Positions 1 through 9,348 of a stretch of 64,000 nucleotides of DNA are shown piece after piece (the first letter of the stretch is position 1; each line of letters begins with the position of its first letter). The position numbers and the translations under genes were made by a program. Location: assembly GCA_013368375.1 (NCBI GenBank), contig JAACJP010000017.1:1-64000 (forward strand), read 5' to 3'. Below the pieces are notes generated by a model, which saw only the letters and a list, made by a program, of their open reading frames with translations, was not told the DNA's origin and did not search any database. Source of the stretch: Tricholomella constricta. Its lineage: Eukaryota; Basidiomycota; Agaricomycetes; Agaricales; Lyophyllaceae.

Positions 1-635
1 CGAGAAGTATATCGTATGCAGGGTTGCGAATAACGTGCATCTGGAGGTAGAGCGTGACGTCGCCTATCGTACAGGGTACGTTCCACGCTAGACCAAGCGA
101 TGGGTCGGTTGTGCCGTTCGCTGATTGCATCTGGAGGACAATGGTTGGATCGTATTTGACTCCCAGTCCATGGCAGACTTCTTCCGACATTGCGATGATT
201 TGACACCCGCTGTCGACGATGCTTTCTATCTGTTCCCTTGCATCAACCATTATCATGATCGATCTAAGTACATGCGATTCCATTGCGACGATCAATCGGT
301 CCGGGTGTTCGCCAGGTAGTAGTGTCTGGTAATACGTGTCGTAGATGTCGCCGGTGACTAGCGCTCCGGGCGGTGGCGTCGCGTTGTCGCTGTTGGATTC
401 GCAAGGGAGTGCATCTAGTTCTTCGATGAATGCCGACGTGGGGACTTCTTGGTACACCGTTGTGAGGTTGCTGGCGACGATGCGCTTCGGCGTATTGGCT
501 TCCCTAAACTTTCCGCGAACCTCTGGTGTCGGGTTGCGGGCGGAATGGTCGACGAGTCGTAGGCTTTTATGAACAAGAGGAATGAAGCTGCGTGTTCGGC
601 GGTGGCTTTTAAAACCCTCGTGGTGGGCTTCTGAA
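1..635 (-). mobile_element. gag-pol fragment with aspartic protease (Ty3-like), cut at both ends
   Basis: Read on the minus strand, one frame is open from the LTR junction at 635 to the window edge. It contains a segment starting SEAHHEGFKSH, then FIPLVHKSLRLVDHSA, then a spacer ending GEHPDRLIVAMESHVLRS, and then a retropepsin-like domain. Its active-site stretch is ESIVDSGCQIIAMSEEV (Asp-Ser-Gly) and it ends near NPAYDILL, which resembles the DxLLG flap end of these proteases. The order (linker, then DSG protease) is that of gag-pol polyproteins of agaricomycete Ty3-like elements. The N-terminal part is missing because an LTR begins at 636, and the C-terminal part runs off the window. Protease assignment is firm; exact element clade is inference. 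Confidence 0.75.
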
Positions 636-1679
636 TGATAGTGCTAGAAGGCCTGTAGGTGCTGTGCACAACAACAAAACAACTAACAACTATGGGGGGC
701 GAGAAATGTTAAAAGTTCCCAAACACGCGAGTGTGCAGGGCTTGTAAGGGTTGTTTGACGAAGGTAAGAGACGATCCGACTCGTAGCTAGTCGAACCGAC
801 AACAATGCGACGGGGGCGATGGAATGCGACGTTCCCAGGTGGAACGGGTCAGCGACGCGACTTTTGGTGTTGGTCGTGCGACAACGAGAGGAACTAGGTT
901 AATACGGAGAACTCACGGGTTTGGGCGACGAGTACGAGGCGACAGAGACGGCGGTTACGAGTTTTACGACAGTGGCGATGGTTTATACGATGAGGACGGT
1001 GCAGAGACGACAGAGACGACGGTTTTGAGCTATTAACTCTGAGAGTGAGGGAAAATACGGGCTGTAATTCACTGGGGCAAGTAGGTAATACATGGGTATG
1101 TTTTTATACTATACGACCGACTTGCCTCGCGCGAGCCGGTGAGGCAGGTGTTTTACTGGTTTATTGGGAGAAGCGCTGCCAAGCTTGGTACCGCGCGACG
1201 CTTTTTAGAGAGTGTGGCGCTCTTTGGCTCGGCAAAGGGGCTTTTGATCGGCTCGAGGCGTCGGGTCGGATGTATGATCGGTGGTGGCTTTGCGATCGGT
1301 AGTGGCTCTTGGGTGCGGAACTCCGTGGTACGGCCGGATCCTTCCTGCGACTGGCTGGGCAAAGGTGTTTCCTAGGATCATTTCAAATCGGGTTTGGTTG
1401 TCGCCGGGTTGAGACCTTGGCATACAAACATGCGCGGTTGTTGACAGGTTATACGGCGCTCCGTGCTCCGTGCGCCCAGAGAGGAGAACTGGCGTTTCAA
1501 GTTACTTTGTCTCTTGGTCGGTGCGTCGGTCATTTGGTCGTATTGTCGGTCGGTCGGTCGTATTGTCAGTCAGTCGGTTTAGCGCTTTGGTCGCATTCGG
1601 GACCGTGTTCATCGTGGCGCAGCGGTTGATGTCCGTATTATGGGCAGGTTCGGTGTACAGCGCGGGACGGTGCTCATCA
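636..1679 (+). repeat. LTR of a second Ty3-like element (3' edge uncertain)
   Basis: The sequence from 636 starts TGATAGTGCTAGAAGGCCTG and closely matches the block at 11059 for several hundred bases, including the shared stretches CAACAACAAAACAACTAACA and TTAAAAGTTCCCAAACACGC. The 5' edge interrupts the minus-strand protease frame exactly at 635/636. The 3' part diverges from the second copy; a TG...CA boundary is plausible at 1679 (ends CTCATCA) but not proven. No gag ORF follows, so the element is internally deleted or the boundary lies elsewhere. Confidence 0.65.
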
Positions 1680-3235
1680 ACGCAGCAAGCGAGGCGGACG
1701 ACGAAGATACCTCACCTGAAGAACGGGATGGACAAGAAACTGGACGCCCTGATACAGAGGCGGACAAAGAAGACGAAGACGATGAGTTCGTGGACATGGA
1801 AATCTACGAAAATGAATATTATGCTCGGGACGATGAGACCGAGCGTATGTTTGCGATGACGGAGGTAATTGCGTCAGAGGAACGCAAGGACAAGCCGCCA
1901 ATTCGCAAAGTAAAGGTGCGGACGGGCAGGGACAAAATTGCTCGCCCCGGGCTACCAATAAAAGACAAGGAGTGTCTTGTCACCTACATTAACGTAGGTG
2001 GCCATGAAGCGTGGACCCTATGGGACTCCGGGAGTACGACTACCGGACTTACACCGTCGTTCGCTCAAGTGGCCGACATTCGAGTGTTTCCGCTGGAGGA
2101 TCCATTAATCCTACAACTCGGGACGAAAGGAAGTCGGGCCACAGTAAACTTTGGCACGACGGTGGAAACCGCCCTTCCAGGGTTTAAAGGCAAGGTCTAC
2201 ATGGACCTTGCTAACTTTGATCGATACGACGTGATCATAGGCACGCCGTTTATGCGCGCTAATAAAGTCGTGCTGGACTTCAACCGTGACGAAGTTATCA
2301 TCAACGGAGTCGCTACACCAGCGACAAAAGTCAAATTAGAGGATACCGATGGCCGTATTAGGCGCCATCGCTCGTTGGAAAAACAAAAAGAATGACTCAA
2401 AGTAACAGTAGAAGACAACGACGATCCTGACGATGAAGGTAGGCCGATAAATAGCCTACCGAAGGATCATCCAGCAATTTTGGTATCCGATGAAGAGTTT
2501 CAAGAAACTCTTAAGGAGGGGGATAAGCCACCTCCGAAGACGAAGAAAAACCAACGACGACAGCAGAAGGCACAAATGGAGCCTTCGAAGGAACAAGAAC
2601 AGGCTAACGAGCCATGCGAAGAACGTCAGCGCGATAATGAAGCGCTAAAGACGAACGAAGCCGACAAGGATACGGGATCAGAACCGTGTTCGAATACAAG
2701 TAATCGATCATTCTGGGACCGACCCAACCCACATCCACAATATGAGTGGATGTTCGATCCAAAAATGCCGCAAGAATGGAAAGCAGTAATAGTGTCCATG
2801 CGTGCACACGAAGGACGGAATGTAGGCACGCTAGGAAAAGCGTACAGAAATCCTCGGCCTGAGGAAGTGTCGGAGCCAACGGAAATGAACTTTCCGGTGA
2901 ACACACAACGGGCGAAACGGCCGTTATATCGGTTGCCAGTGAAGGACGAGAGTGACTTTGCTCTCGTAAAATTACGAGCTAGGTTTGACGATAAACCTAG
3001 CAAGGGAGACACAGCGCATATCCGCGCTGCAAGAACTGTCAAAGGAAAAAGTAAGGCACACAATGGAGGCCTTACCGAAGAAGATTATCGACGACTTCGT
3101 CAGCAATGGCACGACGAATTCGAAGACATGGTGGGTGGTACAAAACAACAGTTACCACCCTGGCGAGAAGTCAACCACGAGATAACCCTCGTCGACGACG
3201 AGAAGCAATACCAGTATCACGCACCGAGGTGCCCA
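1640..3235 (+). pseudogene. truncated Ty3-like pol: protease plus first part of reverse transcriptase
   Basis: The first ORF (1640-2395) is acidic for about 90 residues, then carries a retropepsin domain: LWDSGSTTTGL (active site DSG) around residue 133 and DVIIGTPFM near residue 205. It stops at 2393-2395. A second ORF from 2480 continues with Lys/Glu-rich linker, RPLYRLPVKDESDFALVKLR, and LPPWREVNHEITLVDDE, which corresponds to the start of the reverse transcriptase fingers. Homology ends at about YHAPRCP (near 3230). Beyond that the plus-strand frame is only the antisense of the KDZ-1 C-terminus. The catalytic palm, RNase H and integrase are absent, so this copy is dead. Confidence 0.75.
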
Positions 3236-6181
3236 ATGTCCCTTTGCGAGGGGCGTCAAGTGCTTCTTCAGCCTGAGCGGAGCGCAGTTCCCATTCAATT
3301 TTTGCGAGCCGGATGTCGAAGGAAACCTTGTGTCCTACTTGTGAAGGAAGCCACAAGGAGTACTCGTGGATGGGAGGGGGTGTCGATGACCGAGCTTGAG
3401 CCTGTGCAGCTGCGCGCCGCAACACGACAACTGATGGCATGTAGAGCTGTTGTCGCTGGGTCCACATAGTAATCTTGCGACTCAGGGCATTCGTTCGCAA
3501 TTGTAGTCGAGTTTTCTGCCGATCTTGCGCATGCGCCCATACCTTCGATGATTCGACCTTGATGGAATGCCTATCAATGCTCGTCAATAATGTTCAATAT
3601 GATGTGACACGACTCACTGCTCTGTCTCGATATCAAGTCCAGCAGAAATCAGGACACTCGGCGTGACATTGACATCGAGCGCTATATCATGCCCGATGGC
3701 TATAGCCTGAGCTTCCTCCTCAGCCATGCGCCGGCGGACAGCAGCTTGAGTAGGCACTGAAGCATACATAAGCATTGTAGGGGCACCACACGGCATGCAA
3801 GGAACATACGATCAATTCTTGTTTCATAAGGATTTGATTGGACCGGATCCTTCTCCCATGCTACAACCTCTGCGGTCCATTCCTCTATGCTCGCCGATGG
3901 CAGAGAGCTCGTGAGCTCGACATGCGCAATGACGTGTTCGGCCATATCGCTCGCTGCGGCTTTCAACTTGCGCAATAAGGTTGGGCCTGTTAGAAGGCCA
4001 ATGTTAGTGATGGTTCGATGGGTGGGTCAAACTACTGATCGACGTACCCATTCCCACAACTTTCCGCCAGTTATAGTCCCCAAAATGAGCATCCAGCGTG
4101 TCTCGTCGAGATCCTGGCCCCATCTCCTTTGTACTGGCAGCAAGTGGGTTCACCTCTGCCCAACCTCTTTCAGCCGCTTCCCCGTCAGTTCATCCGACGC
4201 CCGGTGTGAGGTTTAAGGAGAATTTGTTGCGGCATCGGGCTACGTGTGCCGGAAGGTGAAATTTTGGCACGAGGAACTTCACGTATACCTTTCCATTGAA
4301 GAGGAAGAATTCGTGGTCGAGTTTGTACATACATTCCTGGAGGTTGACTGACCATTGACAGGCAATATCGTAGGCAACGTAAAATGTTAAAATTTGTGAG
4401 TCGATGATACTCTTCCAGAATAGATAATCCATGTTGCTGTACCTGACACCGCTCATGAGATAAATCTTTGGAAGCTTGGGCCACAAGAACACTTACCGCT
4501 CGCCCAGTTGTAGATCTCCAACGGCCCGCGGGCGCTTCATATTATGGCGAGCACACTCGATCGTCCCGATGCCCGTCGCCGCATGCCCTTGCCCGGGCTT
4601 AGAATTAGAAAGATTGACTGTGTCGTGACGCGAGCATGTTGATTTCTATTTAAAAAAGCTTAGATCTGTGCAGAATTATTGATGATACAGCGAACGACCC
4701 ACCGGCTCCTTGTCATCCCGATGAACCTCCAGATATGCCTTGTATTCATCCTCCTTGACAAAATATGCAAATCCTTGACCGAGATCGGGATCAACCTTGT
4801 CACTCGAGACATCCTTCCGCTTCAAGCGAAAGTTAGCGTCGATGCCCAGAAATAATCCATACAACCACCTTTATCAAAGTCAGTGACCGTATTCAAAGCA
4901 TTAAGAGAAAAGGTGACTTGCCGTTTGTCAGGCGGTGCATCCCGCCAACCTTCCGGTAGATTTTTGCCTGGCTGAGGGCAGGCAGGGCAGAGAACTGCGC
5001 ATTCACCCTCTTTCGTTCCCGAAATGGGGCCATCGGGGTCGTGCCCTCGTGCAACTCGCTTCATCATCTTGAGATACCGCCATTGCCGAATGATGCGTAA
5101 AAAGCTCGGGTAGCGGTCCTAATTCAGAGGTAAGCGTGCTTCGACATACAAAACAAAGAACAGGCTTTACCTTTGGAGGAGCAGTCCCTGTATTATCTGT
5201 CATACGTGCTAACGCTTGGTAGTACTCGAACGCTGAGACTTTGGAAGCATAGGAAAGCATTTCGAATGCCTTGAGTGCTCGGAATGTGGTGCCGGTCCTT
5301 GGATTGATACACGTTGCGGGGTATATTCGGTGGCAAAGTAGTTGTACGGTATGCAGTGGGCTAGCGTGGCCACAGTCGCAGAAGTTGAGGGCTACGCTGT
5401 GGATTGCTCGAATGTCGATTATGGTGAAATCATCGCCCGGGCTTGCCTGTGGGTTAGGACATTGTGCACCCCGCGCGTGTCCCAGCTGTATCCGTAAACC
5501 AAGCTTCTTCAGACTCGTCATCTCAAAGAAGGAGCCGTTCCATCGCTAGATAATGCACGTATGAGCTGTGGGGACCTGCGGCTTCTCGGACTGAATGATG
5601 CCTTACCCGGATTCTGTGAAATGGACTGATAGAGTGCTGCTCGACGATACACCCTTGGCAGTGCAGTTGGCGGCAGAAACAATCAAGACACTCAAATTCG
5701 GCGGGATGCAACTCAGTTCCTGGACATATGGGGCATAAATTTATCGGTGCATTCCCGCGGCCTTCAAGAGTTATCATTTCTTCCAAGAATCTCTCGCGGT
5801 GACCAAGCCATATCCTCATCGGCTCATCCTGAGTTTTGTCTTCAGTCTCATCAAAAATCAGCAGAAACGGACTCGACATACCCCTGGAGTGCGTTTACGG
5901 CCTACTGTCTCGGTGGAAATATCTTCCAGGTAGTCCAGGTATGCGGTCTCTAAGAATTCCTCCTCATCGCCAGCGCTAACAAAAGGGATTGTTACACCAG
6001 TCTCATCCATCATTTCAGTCGTTGAGGCCTGTGTAGATACAAACGAAGTAGAGACACGGACATGGCCCTGAGTGCTGGCATAGCAGACGTTTCGATGCTT
6101 GATTTCTGTAGGACCGGAGACCTGCCGAGGGTGTGCGTTGTGAAATATCAGTGCGTGTTTTTTACTGCGACCTCGGCCCAT
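3236..6181 (-). mobile_element. KDZ (Kyakuja-Dileera-Zisupton) transposase, KDZ-1, decayed
   Basis: Multi-exon minus-strand gene; the likely start is the Met at 6181 (MGRGRSKKHALIFHN). In order: acidic N-terminus; a CxC2-like zinc cluster (CPICPG...FECLDCFCRQLHCQGC...HSISPFHRI, about 5600-5740); a helical segment; GIDANFRLKRK (first acidic catalytic block, about 4820-4860); the KDZ hallmark GTIECARHNMKRPRAVGDL (about 4510-4600); YDIACQWSVNL; the block EAAERGWAEVN...KEMGPGSRRDTLD (about 4080-4180) with the catalytic Glu; and a C-terminal coil with IEWELRSAQAEEALDAPR (about 3250-3290). A TGA at 4190-4192 lies in the conserved GVGxTDGEA context, where CGA (Arg) would be expected. The C-terminus ends abruptly at the junction with the Ty3 pol. 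KDZ assignment rests on these motifs; the element is probably inactive. Confidence 0.85.
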
Positions 6182-6318
6182 CTTGCAGAGGTGTGGCCCA
6201 TAAATATGGCCAAACAATCTCGATTGTACATTCAACATGTGTCGAATTTCTTGTAAGTTCACATCTTATTACTGAACGTCCCCTGTGAGTCTTCGGTTCA
6301 TTCAGAAATCTTCATCTT

Positions 6319-6939
6319 TTGAACTATATATTCAGCTATCCACCGGTCATTCACGGTGGCTTTGATGGGACGACGGGCAAAGTACTTGACGCACGACGAA
6401 CGCAAAGCAGGGGCGCGAGCTCGCAGGAGAGAGTATGCAGCAACTGCACAGTGAGTAGCCATATGTCTATGACAAGTGTAAATCTCAAAGCACACTCTTG
6501 CAAAAGTTGCCAGAAGCTACGCATGACGCAAAACCAACGAACATACAGAACTCGTGTAGCCTCAGCATCTATCTCCCACTTTCATATTCCTACACTCTCC
6601 GACGAATTATTCACCCTCGCCGATGAACCAATGCCTTGCTCGCGCATCTTTCATCAAGCGAAACGAAGCAGTGATGCCCTCGAAGACACCGAGTACGCTG
6701 ACTCTCAGCTTGCCAAATGGAACGACTACGCACAGCTGACGGCTTCCTGTCCTGACCATCCTGAACGACTGCTCGATGCGCTCCAGGGTTATCGCATGAG
6801 GCTTCTACGAGAGAGTGAAGATAGACGGTTGCATCATTATGAAACACTGGCATCAGAAGTATTCACGGCGGAGGTTCATAGGGAATTGACGGCTCGTTAT
6901 ACACAGTGGAAGAAGTTACGTGACATGGTCGGGTGTTAA
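6319..6939 (+). CDS. hypothetical protein
   Basis: An open frame of up to 206 codons lying just upstream of KDZ-1 and in the opposite orientation. The C-terminal 130 residues (from about 6521) read like real protein: charged, amphipathic, with LLDALQGYRMRLLRESEDRR and ELTARYTQWKKLRDMVGC suggesting helices. The first 65 residues are less convincing, with clustered Cys (VCSNC, CKSCQK) and possible splice signals near 6450, so the true start may be the Met at about 6521. I do not recognise a family. It could be host sequence flanking the transposon, or the 5' leader of an antisense transcript. Confidence 0.35.
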   Translation: MNYIFSYPPVIHGGFDGTTGKVLDARRTQSRGASSQERVCSNCTVSSHMSMTSVNLKAHSCKSCQKLRMTQNQRTYRTRVASASISHFHIPTLSDELFTLADEPMPCSRIFHQAKRSSDALEDTEYADSQLAKWNDYAQLTASCPDHPERLLDALQGYRMRLLRESEDRRLHHYETLASEVFTAEVHRELTARYTQWKKLRDMVGC

Positions 6940-7530
6940 TGCCCAGGTTTCGGCGCTGATTTGGGCCAGGGCATGTTGCATTGGGAGGCGCGAAAGGTCC
7001 GCTACCTGAAGGACGACTTAGTAGCACTTCAAAAGGGATCTGACACTTTTCTTGGTCTGTACGTGAACCGCTGGTCGTAGCTAGGTAGAACAATATATCA
7101 TAGGGCTGTATCAGGTTCATATCGACGGTTGCCTGCATGTTGCAAGGCACAGATTTCTCATGCCACGGCTTTCTGTTGTATGTTACAAAATTGAGCTCGT
7201 AGCGTCGAGCAACGCCAGTGAACTGGTTGAGGAATGCATGCTTTCAATCTAACACAGTATTTCATTTGCTTTGAGAGTGTTCAATTTTTTTACAACAGTT
7301 GAACAATCATTTGCAGGTCGATAGTGGGGTTAAACCTCGTCCATATCCCAAATCACAGTACACCATTAATTGTGTTTCGAGACCCGATTGGATATCCATT
7401 CTATTTGCGCGCATCGATGGTAATATATTACTCCTTACATCTGGTGTTTCTCAGACCATAGGGCTACTCCTCTTCGTGCTAGGGGACGAATACATGTCAA
7501 ACATCAGGAGTAGCGATTTATATGTCCCCT

Positions 7531-7710
7531 GATTGGCTGCTGCAGCACCGGCCCGATCCGAGATCAACATCTTGCTGTCAGCGTGGCCAGGCTAGACCTC
7601 AACCTCAAATATGATTGGCTGCTTTACCGGTCCGATCCTACTTTTGGAAGATCGACATCTTGCCATCAACGTGGCCTTGTTGGGCTAGATCTCGACCTGC
7701 AGTTTGACGA
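7531..7710 (+). repeat. imperfect tandem duplication, about 82-bp unit, in a gene-poor stretch
   Basis: Two diverged copies begin GATTGGCTGCT at 7531 and 7613 and share the order CCGATCC, GATC(A/G)ACATCTTGC, GTGGCC, CTAGA(C/T)CTC. The surrounding 6940-8098 interval has no convincing coding region. A poly-T/poly-A tract and pyrimidine-rich DNA occur near 7790-7830. Confidence 0.5.
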
Positions 7711-8098
7711 CTAACATTTTGACGACGACTGCCCAACACTAAAACAGTTCGAGCATCGAGCAGGCAGGTTCCTCATCACACGAGATTTTTAAAAAAATAT
7801 TTTTTGGTAGTAGGAGGGGGGGTAGGTAATTCGGTATGTAGGGGACGGAGGTGAAGGGGACAGGTCTGCGAGGATGAAAAAGATTTAAGACAGTCCAAGG
7901 TCTAAGTGAGGGGGACAGCAATACAATAATGTAGGGTATACATACAAGATAAGATACATTAGCAGATATGGGGCAGATCAATGGTAGTGTGACAGCACGA
8001 CGCGACGACGGTGAGCAAGCAATTGACAGCACAAGATAGTGGAGAATAGTGTACACGACGCTGTATCTGGGACCAAAAAACCGTCAGTCAGGCACCGA

Positions 8099-9080
8099 TT
8101 AGGGCAGGATCATGACAAGGCCATTGCGAATGGCATCAGCGAAGGCCACCTCGGCCTGGGCTCGGCTGGGAAATCGCGCGTACACAGCACCGGAAACCGA
8201 TACGACATACGGTGCTACATTTTGCCTACATTCTAATTAATTAGAGTTGTAAAAGTAATGAATTATAAATACTGACCAACGCGCGAAGACACCAACTCGC
8301 CTGCCACGTGTAATTGCGTACCAACGAAGGGTGGGGTCAAAGTCCTCTGCGTGTATAATCAGCTTTGTTTCTCAGCGTACTAACAAATGCGACATACCTT
8401 CATCGCTTTCATTGACCTCGATCGGCCCATACTGCGATACACCTCCATTCGGCGGATTGGCAGAAGGAGCAGCAGTAGGGACGCTAGCAACGGGGATGCT
8501 AGTGACGGGGACAGCGGGGACGGGGACGGTGGTGACGGGGACAGTGGTGACGGGGACAGTAGCAGCAGCAGGAATGGCAGCATGAGCCGCAGAGGCGGCG
8601 TTGCAAGGGTGGAAGGATGGGATGGGGGCATAGGCTACAGCACGGCAAAGACATGAGCCACAGCACTGATGAAAAAAATGTGATGTACTCACCTGAAGCT
8701 TGGGCAGACGCCATTGTCAAAGAGCCTGCAGATGATAAAATTGTGAAAATAAGCTGAAACAATTCGGGATTCGACTCACCAGAGGCAGCGGAGGAGGAGC
8801 TGGCACCGCCAGCATTAAGGGTCAAAGTGAAGGACGAAGGGCCATTAGGCGATACAAGAGAATCAGGAGTTGCGGCTCCTGTGGTGAGGGTTGTCGTCGA
8901 CACTGGGTCGCCAACAGTCAGAGCAATACCTAGTAAGGAGAATCAGAAAAATTCGAAATCATTAATGAGGTAAAGAAAAAACTGACGACCTCCAAGAGCC
9001 AGGGCAGCAAACAGTTCGGCCAGAGTCACAGAAGAGGGGGCAGCAAGTGCGGCTCCGTCGTCTGTCACGTTTTGAGTCAT
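8099..9080 (-). CDS. protein with C-terminal RNase H1 N-terminal (viroplasmin-like) domain
   Basis: The ATG at 9080 starts MTQNVTDDGAALAA. Introns with clean GT/AG borders are visible near 8935-8990 (donor GTCGTC), 8710-8780, 8640-8690 (GTGAGT...CTGTAG), 8346-8395 (GTATGT...CACGCAG) and 8225-8275 (GTCAGT...TGTAG). The N-terminal half is Ala/Ser/Thr-rich with a Val-Pro-Val-Thr-Thr repeat (about 8470-8570). The last about 65 residues form a typical RNase H1 N-terminal domain: RWYAITRGRRVGVFARW spliced to QNVAPYVVSVSGAVYARF, then RAQAEVAFADAIRNG, and a stop at 8099-8101. In known proteins this domain binds RNA/DNA hybrids or dsRNA. No RNase H catalytic domain follows, so a binding rather than a cleaving role is inferred. 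The domain is firm; the upstream exon structure is approximate. Confidence 0.82.
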
Positions 9081-9348
9081 TGTGGAAAAGCTTGGGAGAC
9101 GGGGGTAAAGAATTAAGCGGGGATGAGGCGCTCAGGGTCTGATCAGTCGGTTATATATGGGCGGCTGTCACTTCTGATTGGCTGGATGGCTGATGAGCTG
9201 CTCAGTTTATGAAATAAGGTTTGCTCCCATGCAGCTGACGTACTCGGCTCGTCAAGCCCAGAAACATTTGTTCCTGAAATTGTGAAGAACAAAGGTGTGA
9301 TATATATTCGGTTTTAATCTCCGTGGGAGTCTATTAACGATAATCTAG

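Noticed and set aside
3171..3469. C-terminal end of the plus-strand 329-codon ORF as protein
   Set aside because: Past about 3235 it is antisense to the KDZ-1 C-terminal motif and has no reverse transcriptase homology.
8387..8656. Plus-strand ORF with GDGDSGDGDGG repeats
   Set aside because: It is the antisense of the Val-Pro-Val-Thr-Thr repeat of the RNase H1-N gene, which has splice signals and a conserved domain on the minus strand.
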